Assembly: GCA_015057005.1 (NCBI GenBank) | Contig: SVFF01000001.1 | Span: 310,001 to 374,000 of the forward strand | DNA length: 64,000 nucleotides | DNA from: Lachnospiraceae bacterium | GTDB taxonomy: Bacteria > Bacillota > Clostridia > Lachnospirales > Lachnospiraceae | Direction of reading: 5' to 3' | Part shown: piece by piece, positions 26,956 to 36,414 of the stretch | Layout: every line of letters begins with the position of its first letter | Position numbering within the stretch: the stretch's first letter is position 1 | Notes under the pieces: model-generated | Databases searched by the model: none | What the model saw: only the letters and a program-made list of their open reading frames with translations | What the model was told of the DNA's origin: nothing | Position numbers and translations under genes: made by a program

Positions 26956-27033
26956 ATTACCTCTTATTCTGTGGCGTTACTCCGGCCATCCTGTCTTAAG
27001 GTCATTTCACTACCTTCCATCGCCTCAAATATG

Positions 27034-28068
27034 CTACAGCACATCCGCAAAATGCACCTTCAGTCTCTTGAACACCAGCACGCCGATACCAAAAAGCACC
27101 GCCGTAGACACAAAAAAGTACATCATGGAGAAAAAGTCCTGGAAAAACCACTGTTTTCCATAGACAGCATCCCTATAACCGTTCACGATATACACCAGGG
27201 GATTCAGTTTGAAAATAACCTGCCAAACACCGGGCACAGCCTCCAGGTTCCACATGATGGGAGTAGCCCAGATACCTACCTGCAGAATAATATTGATAAT
27301 CTGGGTGATATCCTTAAACAGTACTGCTACCGCGCAGGTAGTGTAACTTAAGGCCAGCACAAAAACAAACAGGCAGGCACTGTAATAAACAATCTGCAGT
27401 GTATAAACAGAAGGATAATAGCCGTATACAGCCGCCACGATCAGCAGCACCAGCACAAAGAATGCATGGATAAAGGTAGCCGAGATCGTCTTGATAATAG
27501 GGAGAATACTGATCTTGAATACAATCTTTTTTACCAGATAATCGTACTCTCTCAGGGCATTAGTGGCATTGGTCCAGGCCTCATTAAAGAAAAACCAAGG
27601 CACCAGTCCTGCTGTTAAAAACAGCACAAAGGGAACCGCACCGCTGTCCCTAAGCCCGGTTCCTCCCGAATTCATGATTTTGTCAAATACAATATAATAC
27701 ATTACCACCGTGATCACCGGCTGCACCAGCGCCCACACTGCGCCCATGTAAGACCCGGCGTAGCGCTTTTTGAAGTCATTCTTGGAAAGTTTCCAGATCA
27801 GTCTCCGATTTTGCCAAAGTTCCATCGGAAGCTGGGTGATCTTATCATAGAGTTTTATAAAAATACCACAGGCCGCCAGGATCACCACACAAGAAATGAT
27901 CTTTTTGATCAATTCTTCCCGGGGATCAGCAAGAGGGCCTTTATTCACATGCAGAACAATAATAGCAATCAACAACAGCGACACCGCCAAAGCTATACTT
28001 ACGCCGGCCCTCTTGCTGATGCCTTTTGCAGGCAACTCTGCTGTCTTTATCATCTTACTGGTTTTCAT
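27034..28068 (-). CDS. wzm: polysaccharide ABC exporter permease
   Basis: 344 residues of the ABC-2 type. Two extra hydrophobic segments occupy the N-terminus (about 22-45 and 57-75), before the core LIWKLSKNDFKKRYAGSYMGAVWALVQP (the amphipathic and first helix of Wzm/TagG), and five to six helices follow. Wzm alone lacks the two N-terminal helices, so this is a longer variant. It pairs with the ATPase gene downstream (78-nt gap); its start codon follows the rmlC stop with no space (ATGTAAATG), which implies translational coupling. Role: channel for the lipid-linked polymer across the membrane. Confidence 0.88.
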   Translation of the reverse strand: MKTSKMIKTAELPAKGISKRAGVSIALAVSLLLIAIIVLHVNKGPLADPREELIKKIISCVVILAACGIFIKLYDKITQLPMELWQNRRLIWKLSKNDFKKRYAGSYMGAVWALVQPVITVVMYYIVFDKIMNSGGTGLRDSGAVPFVLFLTAGLVPWFFFNEAWTNATNALREYDYLVKKIVFKISILPIIKTISATFIHAFFVLVLLIVAAVYGYYPSVYTLQIVYYSACLFVFVLALSYTTCAVAVLFKDITQIINIILQVGIWATPIMWNLEAVPGVWQVIFKLNPLVYIVNGYRDAVYGKQWFFQDFFSMMYFFVSTAVLFGIGVLVFKRLKVHFADVL

Positions 28069-28632
28069 TTACATTCCTCTTTCGGCTTTGTATGCAGACA
28101 GACCGCCCCACTTGGTGTCCTTCTCGGACAGGATCAATTCCATTCCTTCAGGAATGGGCCATTCCACGCCGATTTCGGGATCATTGTATGCTAAACCGCC
28201 CTCATCATTGGCATGATAAAAATCGGTACACTTGTAGGCAAACTCTGCATAGTCGGACAATACCAGGAAACCGTGGGCAAAATTTTTAGGGATAAAGAAC
28301 TGCTTCTTATTTTCTTCGGTCAACAGTACTCCGTACCATTTCCCGAAAGTTTCAGAACCTTCTCTTAAGTCCACTGCCACATCATACACTTCACCTCTAA
28401 GCACTCTCACCAGCTTGTCCTGGGGAAATTCCTTCTGGAAGTGCAGACCGCGAAGCACACCTTTCTTAGAAGCAGACTGGTTATCCTGTACAAAAATTTC
28501 CGGGATACCGGCTGCCTTATAATCTTCATAATGATAGGTTTCCATAAAATAGCCTCTGGCGTCCCCAAACACGGTGGGGGTGATAACCTTTAAGCCTTCT
28601 ATTTCACAGGTTTCTACTGTAATTTTACCCAT
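28069..28632 (-). CDS. rmlC: dTDP-4-dehydrorhamnose 3,5-epimerase
   Basis: 187 residues, the normal length for RmlC. Cupin-type epimerase motifs: DARGYFMETYHYEDYKAAG, FVQDNQSASKKGVLRGLHFQ (active-site His in RGLHFQ), VAVDLREGSETFGKWYG and FIPKNFAHGFLVLSD (second His region). It epimerises C3 and C5 of dTDP-4-keto-6-deoxyglucose. With RmlA and RmlB this gives dTDP-4-keto-L-rhamnose; the reductase RmlD is not in the window, so the last step must be elsewhere or the product differs. Confidence 0.95.
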   Translation of the reverse strand: MGKITVETCEIEGLKVITPTVFGDARGYFMETYHYEDYKAAGIPEIFVQDNQSASKKGVLRGLHFQKEFPQDKLVRVLRGEVYDVAVDLREGSETFGKWYGVLLTEENKKQFFIPKNFAHGFLVLSDYAEFAYKCTDFYHANDEGGLAYNDPEIGVEWPIPEGMELILSEKDTKWGGLSAYKAERGM

Positions 28633-28664
28633 TGTTCTTCTCCTTGCATCATTTCACGATCATT

Positions 28665-29534
28665 TTACAGGCCGTTAGCTACTTCCATTAAGTATTTGCC
28701 GTAATTGGTCTTCAGCATGGGCTCAGCCAGTTTAATGAGCTGATCTCTGTCGATAAAACCTCTTCTGTAAGCAATTTCTTCAATACAGGAAATGTAAAGT
28801 CCCTGTCTCTTCTGGAAAGCTGCAACGAAATCAGCCGCATCCAAAAGAGAATCATGGCTTCCTGTATCCAGCCATGCGAAACCTCTGCCCAGGGTTTCTA
28901 CACGCAAAGCGCCTCTGGAAAGATATTCATTGTTAATGCTGGTGATTTCAATTTCGCCTCTTGCGGAGGGTTTCACGTTCTTGGCAATTTCCACTACATC
29001 GTTATCGTAGAAATACAAGCCGGGCACTGCATAATTGCTCTTGGGATTCTGGGGCTTCTCTTCGATAGAGAGCGCCTTTCCGTTCTCATCAAACTCAACC
29101 ACGCCGTACTCTCTGGGATCACGCACATAATAACCGAAAATGGTAGCACCTTCTTCTCTGGAAGCCACTTCCTTCAGCACTCTGGAAAAGCTCTGACCAT
29201 AGAAGATATTGTCGCCCAAAACCAGTGCCACCCTATCCTTGCCGATAAATTCTTCACCGATGATAAACGCATCTGCCAGTCCTCTGGGGTACTCCTGGAC
29301 TGCATAAGAAATCTCCATGCCAAGCTGATGGCCGTCACCCAACAGTTCCTCAAATACGGGCAGATCTCTGGGAGTGGAGATAACCAGCACTTCCCTGATG
29401 CCTGCCAACATCAGAATGGATAAGGGATAATAGATCATTGGCTTGTCATATACGGGCATGATCTGCTTGGAGATTGCTTTTGTCAAAGGATATAATCTGG
29501 TTCCGGAACCGCCTGCTAAAATAATACCTTTCAT
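28665..29534 (-). CDS. rmlA: glucose-1-phosphate thymidylyltransferase
   Basis: 289 residues, the usual RmlA length. Nucleotidyltransferase signature [22 protein letters not shown] within the first 25 residues, with [21 protein letters not shown] (catalytic Asp), [17 protein letters not shown] and [13 protein letters not shown]. It condenses dTTP with glucose-1-phosphate, the product of the phosphoglucomutase encoded 8 kb away. In the operon it follows rmlB after 119 nt that contain a perfect 11-bp hairpin. Confidence 0.96.
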   Translation of the reverse strand: MKGIILAGGSGTRLYPLTKAISKQIMPVYDKPMIYYPLSILMLAGIREVLVISTPRDLPVFEELLGDGHQLGMEISYAVQEYPRGLADAFIIGEEFIGKDRVALVLGDNIFYGQSFSRVLKEVASREEGATIFGYYVRDPREYGVVEFDENGKALSIEEKPQNPKSNYAVPGLYFYDNDVVEIAKNVKPSARGEIEITSINNEYLSRGALRVETLGRGFAWLDTGSHDSLLDAADFVAAFQKRQGLYISCIEEIAYRRGFIDRDQLIKLAEPMLKTNYGKYLMEVANGL

Positions 29535-29601
29535 TTGTCCTCTTTTCCGCGTCTTCTACGCTCTCTTTCACACGTTTTTTCACGCACTTTTATATACACC
29601 G

Positions 29602-29629
29602 AATGGGAACGACGGATATCGTTCCCATT
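29602..29629. repeat. intercistronic hairpin between rmlB and rmlA
   Basis: AATGGGAACGA (29602-29612) pairs perfectly with TCGTTCCCATT (29619-29629), loop 6. No U-run on the transcribed reverse strand, so RNA processing or stabilisation is more likely than termination. Confidence 0.6.
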
Positions 29630-29653
29630 TCCTATCAATTTTCTTTTTTCGGC

Positions 29654-30736
29654 CTATTTCTGATACATCTCAGCATAGTATTTCTGATAATCGCCGCTGG
29701 TGGCATTCTTCATCCAATCTTCATTTTCGAAATACCACTTGATGGTCTTGCGGATACCTTCCTTGAACATAGTCTCAGGGTACCAGCCGATCTCTGCTTT
29801 AATCTTGTCAGGAGCGATAGCGTATCTGCGGTCATGGCCTTTGCGGTCTGCCACGTAAGTGATCAGCTTCTCACTGACAAGTTCCTTTCTGGGGTCACCC
29901 TCAGGAAGCATGTCCTGCAAAGTATCCAGAATAATATGCAGGATCTCAATATTCTGTTTTTCATTGTGACCGCCGATGTTGTAGGTCTGGAACAGTCTTC
30001 CCTGCTCCTGTACCATATCGATGGCCTTTGCATGATCCTCTACATACAACCAGTCTCTCACGTTCTTACCGTCACCATACACAGGAAGATTAGCACCCTT
30101 CAGCGCATTGTTGATCATCAGGGGAATGAACTTCTCAGGGAACTGGTAAGGTCCGTAATTGTTGGAACAGTTGGTAATGTTGGCCGGGAACTTATAGGTG
30201 TCCATATAAGCCTTCACCAGCATATCGGAACTGGCCTTACTTGCTGAGTAAGGGCTGTGAGGATCGTAAGGTGTGGTCTCATAGAAGAAAGCATTGTCAT
30301 CATCTGGAAGGGAACCATACACCTCATCCGTGGAAACATGCAGGAATTTCTTGCCTTCTTTGAAAGTACCGTCAGGAAGCTCCCAGGCAGCCTTTGCACA
30401 GTTGAGCATTACTGCAGTGCCCAGCACATTGGTCTGCACGAACACCTCAGGATTGCGGATACTTCTGTCCACGTGGCTCTCAGCCGCGAAATGAACTACT
30501 CTGTCGATATCATTCTCTGCAAAAATCTTGCTGATAGCTTCTTTATCGCAGATATCGGCTCTGATGAAGGTGTAGTTGTCACGCTTTTCCACATCCTTCA
30601 GATTCTCCAGATTGCCTGCATAGGTCAGCACATCCACATTGATGATGCGGATATCATTGTCATATTTTTTGAACATGTAGTGAATGTAGTTGGAACCGAT
30701 AAAGCCGGCACCTCCTGTTACTAAATAAGTTCTCAT
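29654..30736 (-). CDS. rmlB: dTDP-glucose 4,6-dehydratase
   Basis: 360 residues of the short-chain dehydrogenase superfamily. NAD-binding VTGGAGFIGSNYIHYM at the N-terminus, HFAAESHVDRSI, catalytic STDEVYGSLP and Y-x3-K in YSASKASSDMLV, then NNYGPYQFPEKFIPLMI. It forms dTDP-4-keto-6-deoxyglucose, the common precursor for RmlC (rhamnose branch) and for the WecE-type aminotransferase in the same window (4-amino branch). First gene of the rml-wzm-wzt operon; start ATG 30736 after AAAGGAGACAAC. Confidence 0.96.
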   Translation of the reverse strand: MRTYLVTGGAGFIGSNYIHYMFKKYDNDIRIINVDVLTYAGNLENLKDVEKRDNYTFIRADICDKEAISKIFAENDIDRVVHFAAESHVDRSIRNPEVFVQTNVLGTAVMLNCAKAAWELPDGTFKEGKKFLHVSTDEVYGSLPDDDNAFFYETTPYDPHSPYSASKASSDMLVKAYMDTYKFPANITNCSNNYGPYQFPEKFIPLMINNALKGANLPVYGDGKNVRDWLYVEDHAKAIDMVQEQGRLFQTYNIGGHNEKQNIEILHIILDTLQDMLPEGDPRKELVSEKLITYVADRKGHDRRYAIAPDKIKAEIGWYPETMFKEGIRKTIKWYFENEDWMKNATSGDYQKYYAEMYQK

Positions 30737-30765
30737 GTTGTCTCCTTTCGGGGGAAGATTGAAAT

Positions 30766-30792
30766 ATTATACATTTACAGTTCTCTGTCCAA
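30766..30792 (-). promoter_or_regulatory. possible promoter of the rml-wzm-wzt operon
   Basis: Reverse strand -10 TATAAT (30766-30771) with TTGGAC (30787-30792) only 15 bp away, shorter than optimal; it lies in the 59-nt gap after the GH25 gene. Confidence 0.35.
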
Positions 30793-30795
30793 ATC

Positions 30796-33700
30796 TTAGT
30801 AGCCTAAATAACTTACGTTAAGGTCCACATCACCGCTGATACCGCTGACGCGTCCTGTAGAAGAATACTGCCACAGGTCATACTTTCCGGAGTAGGTAGG
30901 AGTTGCTGCATACTGTGCCAGCCAGATCTTGTGACTGCCAAGAGCCGATGCATCTATCTTTTCGTTCAGCCAGGTCTTATTTGCGTAAATACCGGCTGTA
31001 TATCCTGCTTTTTTGATGGTCTCACAGAATGCCTTGCACACCGCTGTACGGGTGGCCTTGTCAATCTTATCGGCACGTCCTCCGCTGGGTTCCACATCCA
31101 AAAAGATTGGATAAGAAATCTTGTAATTCTTCACAAGTTCCAATACCATGGAAGCTTCCTCTACTGCCTCCACATCATCAATAGCCTGGGTGAAGAAGTA
31201 AACGCCTACCTTTAATCCCGCCTTTGCTGCTCCTTCAATATTGGTCTTGAACTTGGGATCCTCAATCAGTGTTCCCTCAGAGGAACCCCTGTAGCCGCAG
31301 CGGATGATCACGTAGGAAATACCGGAATTCTTTACTGCTGCCCAGTCAATGGTACCGTTCCATTTGGAAACATCGATACCCATCACGCCGTCTCCCACAA
31401 CCAGGGAACCATCACTTGCAAAAGTGTACTTTGCACCCTGAATGACCTGCTCACCGGTAACCTTGTCTCCGGAAGCATTAAAGAAATATACTTTTCCGTC
31501 AATGGTCTGCCATCCGGTGTATTTGGCAGCTCCCTTTATAAAGAATTTTTCAGCTGTGTAATAATCAGCGTGAACAGCCTCGCGGTATTTATTTCCCTCC
31601 ATTACGTAGAGAATATTTCCCTTCGCATCCTTCAGTTTGGTGGTCTTGTCTTCCTTGGGGCTGGGCTTCACGGTTACCGCACAGGTTACCAGCACCTCAT
31701 CTTCACCCTCCAGATATTTAACGGTAATAACAGCGCTGCCCTCAGCCACACCGGTTACCGTGATCACATTGTCGGTAACGGCCACCTTCGCAATGGCGTC
31801 ATTGGAAGAAACCACGGTAAGCTTCTTATCCTTCACAGGATTGGTGATCGTAGCCTGAATCTTGCTTTCTTCTTTTACATAAGCAGTCAGTACAGCAGGA
31901 TCCAAAGTGATAACAGGAGCATCTACCACCGTAACTTCAAAGGTTACAGTTGCTTTCGTGGCATCCGAACCACTTTCTGCATAATCAGCAGTCAAGGTAA
32001 CCTTTGCTGTTCCTGCTGCTTTACCGGTCACAGTTACAACGCCCGCCTGATCTACTGCCACATCAGCAGCCGCTGCATTATCAGTTGTTACACTATACAC
32101 CAAAGCCTTGCCTGCAGTAAATCCACTGACAGCAGCCGTTACTGTACCTTTTTTCTTAACCCCCACTGTCAAGGAATCAGGGGTTACTGTTATTGCACCC
32201 TTTGTCAAAGCCGCTTCAGACACTGTTACGGTAGCAGTTGCGGTAACTGTGGCCGTCTTTACCTGCACATCACTTCCGCTGACGGTCTCACTGTATTCGT
32301 AAGTCACTTCACAAGTAATGGTAGCACTGCCCGCCTTCAGAGCGGTCACCTTACCGGAAGCATCCACCGTTGCAATACTTGTATCCGAACTGGACCAAGT
32401 GGTTCCTTTAATTTCAGCCGCAGTGCCATTGGCATCTGCCACAGCTGCAGTCAGTGTCGTCTCCACCGCTGTGCCAAGCACCAATTCTGTTGCACCTGTA
32501 ATACTAGCTGTATAACCGGTTGTACGCAGGAATCGTGCATGCAGGGCCAGCTTCATAGGATCGGGAATAGCACTCTTGTCAATCTCCACATAAGTAGAAG
32601 CAATTACCTTACTCTCCACCCACTGGACAGTATCCTGTAAAACAGATTCCACCTTGGTCTCATTGACTTTGGTATCTTCCTTGGAAGCATTTACCTCGGA
32701 TTCTTTCTTAATCTCATTTTTTACATCAACCTTCTCGTAGGCAATCTCTTCCTTGACTTCTACCTTCTGGGACGCAGTCGGCAGCACATAACCGCCGTAT
32801 TTGTCCGCATTGAGGGAATCCACCGAAATTTCATATTTGCCCGGAGTAATATTCTTCTTGTAGATGATACCGTCCATATCATCATCCAGCCAGCTTTGCA
32901 CTTTTCCGTCCGGACCGGTGACAGATACAGAGAAAGGAACGTTTGAAATCAATTTTCCTGTCTGTTTGTTGGAAAATTTAATCTTCAAATCCTTTTTAAT
33001 AGAGACCATATCCAGCTCTACTGCTCCGCCGTTCTTATAGTCCTGCTCATTGTAGTCCGTATTTTCCTTTTCTTCTTCTTTTTCAACAATCTCTGCCGCC
33101 TGCAATTGGGCGATCCTGGCATCTGCCACTGCCAACAGGCCGGATTCTCCGATCATGTGAATGCCCTGCAACTGGCTTCCCACATCTGCAAATACCGATT
33201 GCTGATTCTTTTCCGAACGGCTGCTCACAAAAATGACACCCACAATCACTGCCAGCAAAAGGATTGCCGCTCCTGTAATGATCATAATGCGATCCATCAG
33301 GCTGTCATCATTCTGTTTCTTTTTCCTGGCAGGAAGTGCAGCAGCTTTGACAGGCTCAGCGTCATAGTCCTCCGCCAATTCCTCGGCTTCGTAATACACC
33401 TCTTCATCGTACTGCTCTTCGGCATATTCTTCATCTGAATATCCTTCATCTGAATATCCTTCATCTGAATATCCTTCGGCCACATATTCTTCCGCACATT
33501 CTGCCGTTTCGTATCCGGCCTCCGCAGAAACTTCACTGCTATATTCAACACCATATGCAGTCCCGGCAACAACGGATTCCTCATAATATTCACCGTCTTC
33601 GGTCACATAATCCTCAACCTCATCCGTATAATATTCACTATTCTCAGAAGCGTATTCTTCAACAATTATCTCTTCCGCTTCCCAATACTCCTCCGTAGTT

Positions 33701-33936
33701 TCATACACTGCATCTTCCACAGTCTCATATTCAACGCCTTCGTCATAAGTCTCTGCCGGATAGTACTCGCCGGTTTCCTGATAGTACTCTACCTCTTCAT
33801 ACGTGTCCGCATCTTCGTCCCCTTCTATGGACTCACTATCATCGGCGATTTCATCCCAGTCATAATCAGCGGGATCGTATTCACTCTCATCCCAACTGTC
33901 ACGTGGCTTTTTTGTATGATTAAACAATTTTTTCAT
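30796..33936 (-). CDS. membrane-anchored GH25 lysozyme with BIG2-type domains
   Basis: 1046 residues. Order: a Glu/Asp/Tyr-rich cytoplasmic tail (1-205, containing YSDEG repeats); a basic ARKKKQ stop and membrane helix (about 216-238); a stalk with a DUF-like beta segment (about 310-400); three Ig-like BIG2-type domains (about 500-780, WSSSDTSIATVDASGKVTALKAG is the first signature); choline/cell-wall-binding-like repeats (GWQTIDGKVYFFNASG); and a GH25 muramidase domain at the end (about 840-1046) with MGIDVSKWNGTIDW and the catalytic DVEP (IFLDVEPSG). It probably cleaves or remodels peptidoglycan at the outer face. The tail is unusual; most GH25 proteins are simply secreted. Confidence 0.88.
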   Translation of the reverse strand: MKKLFNHTKKPRDSWDESEYDPADYDWDEIADDSESIEGDEDADTYEEVEYYQETGEYYPAETYDEGVEYETVEDAVYETTEEYWEAEEIIVEEYASENSEYYTDEVEDYVTEDGEYYEESVVAGTAYGVEYSSEVSAEAGYETAECAEEYVAEGYSDEGYSDEGYSDEEYAEEQYDEEVYYEAEELAEDYDAEPVKAAALPARKKKQNDDSLMDRIMIITGAAILLLAVIVGVIFVSSRSEKNQQSVFADVGSQLQGIHMIGESGLLAVADARIAQLQAAEIVEKEEEKENTDYNEQDYKNGGAVELDMVSIKKDLKIKFSNKQTGKLISNVPFSVSVTGPDGKVQSWLDDDMDGIIYKKNITPGKYEISVDSLNADKYGGYVLPTASQKVEVKEEIAYEKVDVKNEIKKESEVNASKEDTKVNETKVESVLQDTVQWVESKVIASTYVEIDKSAIPDPMKLALHARFLRTTGYTASITGATELVLGTAVETTLTAAVADANGTAAEIKGTTWSSSDTSIATVDASGKVTALKAGSATITCEVTYEYSETVSGSDVQVKTATVTATATVTVSEAALTKGAITVTPDSLTVGVKKKGTVTAAVSGFTAGKALVYSVTTDNAAAADVAVDQAGVVTVTGKAAGTAKVTLTADYAESGSDATKATVTFEVTVVDAPVITLDPAVLTAYVKEESKIQATITNPVKDKKLTVVSSNDAIAKVAVTDNVITVTGVAEGSAVITVKYLEGEDEVLVTCAVTVKPSPKEDKTTKLKDAKGNILYVMEGNKYREAVHADYYTAEKFFIKGAAKYTGWQTIDGKVYFFNASGDKVTGEQVIQGAKYTFASDGSLVVGDGVMGIDVSKWNGTIDWAAVKNSGISYVIIRCGYRGSSEGTLIEDPKFKTNIEGAAKAGLKVGVYFFTQAIDDVEAVEEASMVLELVKNYKISYPIFLDVEPSGGRADKIDKATRTAVCKAFCETIKKAGYTAGIYANKTWLNEKIDASALGSHKIWLAQYAATPTYSGKYDLWQYSSTGRVSGISGDVDLNVSYLGY
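33430..33474 (-). repeat. 15-bp tandem repeat, three copies, in frame
   Basis: Three exact copies of TTCATCTGAATATCC (+ strand), encoding GYSDE on the reverse strand within the acidic tail of the GH25 protein. Copy-number change would keep the frame and change tail length. Confidence 0.8.
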
Positions 33937-33984
33937 TCGAATATCCCTTCTAAAACAATATTCTTTGCTTAATAATTCTGTAAT

Positions 33985-34013
33985 ATTGTATCATTTTCAA
34001 CCCTTTACTTCAA
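33985..34013 (-). promoter_or_regulatory. promoter of the GH25 gene
   Basis: Reverse strand -35 TTGAAG (34008-34013), 17-bp spacer, extended -10 TGATACAAT (33985-33990). On the other strand a TTGACA (34069-34074) may serve the divergent gene at 34135, but no well-spaced -10 could be fixed. Confidence 0.6.
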
Positions 34014-34134
34014 GTTATTTTGGATTTATTCAGAATTTCTTAAATATTTTTAATATTGTGGACTTTCTTGACACATGATAGTAAAATAGAATTATGAAAG
34101 TTTACCCATATGATATATTCAAGAAAGGGCTATT

Positions 34135-35298
34135 ATGAAAAACTCGAATTTATTCAATAAATCAAAACGCGAATCCTACTCTGCAGATGAACCAGTTTCC
34201 ACCGTTGAAAAAATAGCGGCAGAAGATTTGGGCGATTCCGATTTGGAGATCATTAATTTAGATGACAATGACACCGATGACAGTTACGACGAAGAGTCTC
34301 CCCAAAAAGGAATCTTCCGCTTTTTAAACCTGCACACTTTACTGCTGGCTGTCATTGTATTTGTTGTTGTTATCTGCTTTTTCCGCCTGAAGAACTGGGG
34401 TGTAATGATCGACTTGAATGAAATCTTCCAGGATGGTCCCGGCACGTACGAAGATACCCTGGACGAAATCGTACCGCTCCTTGATGCCAACGCCCAGCCT
34501 ATCATTCAAGACAAACTTTCCAATATTGTGGTATTTGGCAATGCTCCCTTTGCAGACGACAGAGATTCCACGGACAACCTTGCCAACATGCTGGCTGACC
34601 TTACAGGAGCAAATGTTTATAATTGTGCAATCGGAGACAGTAAGCTTGCTTGTAAATTGGAATACATTGCTGATGAAAATAATGTAACCGATGTATTCAG
34701 TTTCTTTTACCTGACTTGCCTTGCCGCCGGTTACGAATATGGTCCTCATTTTGCAGAAGCCAAAGGCGTATTGGAACCCCTTGGGGAATATCCCGAAGAT
34801 GCCGATGAAGTTATCGAGACCCTGACCACCCTTGATTTCAATACGGTAGATGCCATCGTTATCATGTATGATGCTACAGACTATTACGAACTTAGCAGGA
34901 TGTACAATGCAGAGAACAGTCAGGATATTACAACCTTTACCGGAAATCTGGAACTTGGTATTGCCGTCCTTCAGTCGGTTTATCCTCACATCCGTATCGT
35001 GGTTGCTTCTCCCACCTATGCATACGCTGTGGATGAAGACGGCAAATATATCAGCAGTGACCAGTACGCTTACAACGGGCATGATGTCCTCTCCAGCTAC
35101 GTTATCAGAGAAGGGGTTTCCTCTATTTCTTCCGGCGTTTCTTTCCTTGACAACTTCTATGGTACATTTAATGAAGATAATGCAAGCGATTATTTAGAGG
35201 ATAATGTCCATTTAAACAAAAAAGGACGCGAATTGGTTGCCAAACGCTGTGAGTACTTCCTGAATTATTATATCAAAGGCTACGGAGAATCCGAATGA
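34135..35298 (+). CDS. membrane-anchored SGNH-like protein with altered active-site Ser
   Basis: 387 residues: acidic cytoplasmic tail (1-58), one membrane helix (about 66-83), and an extracytoplasmic SGNH/GDSL-type domain. Block I reads IVVFGNAPFADDRDS (about 131-145), where the usual GDS is GNA, so the catalytic Ser is replaced by Ala137 (unless Ser145 substitutes); the terminal block DNVHLNKKGREL keeps the Asp and His. It may be a non-catalytic binding subunit or a diverged acyltransferase. Start has AAAGGG upstream. It overlaps the next gene by ATGA, so they are coupled. Similar acidic tail as the divergent GH25 protein. Confidence 0.65.
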   Translation: MKNSNLFNKSKRESYSADEPVSTVEKIAAEDLGDSDLEIINLDDNDTDDSYDEESPQKGIFRFLNLHTLLLAVIVFVVVICFFRLKNWGVMIDLNEIFQDGPGTYEDTLDEIVPLLDANAQPIIQDKLSNIVVFGNAPFADDRDSTDNLANMLADLTGANVYNCAIGDSKLACKLEYIADENNVTDVFSFFYLTCLAAGYEYGPHFAEAKGVLEPLGEYPEDADEVIETLTTLDFNTVDAIVIMYDATDYYELSRMYNAENSQDITTFTGNLELGIAVLQSVYPHIRIVVASPTYAYAVDEDGKYISSDQYAYNGHDVLSSYVIREGVSSISSGVSFLDNFYGTFNEDNASDYLEDNVHLNKKGRELVAKRCEYFLNYYIKGYGESE

Positions 35299-36365
35299 TC
35301 CCTTTTTTCATTTTTGTAATTTTATTTTTTGCCGTACCCGCTCTTATCGGGTACCTGTTTCGAAATATTGATGAATCTACCAGGTCGCTCCCCTTTTATT
35401 GGGTGAGCGGCCAAGTATTGCTGTGGGCAGTTTTTCAATTGCTTTGTGTGCCATTTATTTTGTTGGCGCAGCCCTTTTCCAAGGTTGTTCTGTATTTTAA
35501 CCTTTTGACAGCAATATTGTTAGCCATCTCACTTATATATCTCCTATATCGTTCCTGCCACCATCTTCGCAGAACAGCAAAACATCCCAATATTGTCTCA
35601 TTGTCATCCCCAAAACGAAAATCCGCCTCCCTCTTGTGGGGATTGTTTTTCTTATTACTTATTTTCCAACTTGTGATGGCAATTTTTTATGCCTACGAAG
35701 AAGGTGACGATGCTTTTTACGTGGCAATCTCTACCATTGCCGTCGACGCAGACAGTATGTATATCAAACTGCCTTATACAGGAGGCACTACCGGCCTAAG
35801 CGCCAGACACGGTCTTGCACCTTTCCCTATTTGGATTGCCTATCTGGCCAGAATGTCGGGTATTCCTGCCGTTACGACAGCGCAGATTGCCGCTCCTCTT
35901 GTACTGATCACTATGGCATACGCAATTTATTACCTGATTGGCAAGATTCTCCTGGCGGATCGCACACACATGATTCCCTTCTTTATGATCCTCACGGAGA
36001 TCATTGTCATCTTCGGTGGTTATTCCGTTTATTCTGCCGAGAACTTCCTTTTAGTTCGTACTGCGCAGGGCAAAGCAGTAATAGCCAATATCATTTTGCC
36101 ATTTATTATTTTATTGCTTTTGATCACGCTGAACAAAATACATAATAGCGTTAAACCGGGGATTACTCTATGGTTCCTTCTGGCCCTTACTGCAGTAGCC
36201 GGATGCTTGTGCAGCACACTGGGAACCATTTTAACATGTATGCTCTTTGGAATTGTAGGTTTATGCACAGCATTTTCCTATCGGAAATGGTGGATACTTT
36301 TCCCTTTGACCGCCTGCTGCATTTTGCCTCTCGGCTACGCATTGCTGTATTTTATGATGGAATAA
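35295..36365 (+). CDS. polytopic membrane protein, N-terminal half of a possibly split DUF6077-like protein
   Basis: 356 residues with about ten hydrophobic segments. A central soluble loop has FYAYEEGDDAFYVAISTIAVD and GTTGLSARHGLAPFPIWIAYLA, motifs in the first extracytoplasmic loop of GT-C-like membrane proteins, where acidic residues bind a polyprenyl-phosphate sugar. The family resembles DUF6077 proteins of Lachnospiraceae; the assignment is from memory of motif patterns and not certain. The frame ends at TAA 36363, and reading on gives QNDAYSHNYFTPTEE before a second stop; the next gene continues with similar membrane topology. Function unknown, probably glycan decoration. Confidence 0.55.
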   Translation: MIPFFIFVILFFAVPALIGYLFRNIDESTRSLPFYWVSGQVLLWAVFQLLCVPFILLAQPFSKVVLYFNLLTAILLAISLIYLLYRSCHHLRRTAKHPNIVSLSSPKRKSASLLWGLFFLLLIFQLVMAIFYAYEEGDDAFYVAISTIAVDADSMYIKLPYTGGTTGLSARHGLAPFPIWIAYLARMSGIPAVTTAQIAAPLVLITMAYAIYYLIGKILLADRTHMIPFFMILTEIIVIFGGYSVYSAENFLLVRTAQGKAVIANIILPFIILLLLITLNKIHNSVKPGITLWFLLALTAVAGCLCSTLGTILTCMLFGIVGLCTAFSYRKWWILFPLTACCILPLGYALLYFMME

Positions 36366-36414
36366 CAGAACGACGCGTATTCACATAACTATTTCACCCC
36401 AACGGAGGAATGAT

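Noticed and set aside
33430..33474. Short tandem repeats resembling a small CRISPR-like array
   Set aside because: 15-bp units without spacers, in frame within the GH25 gene.
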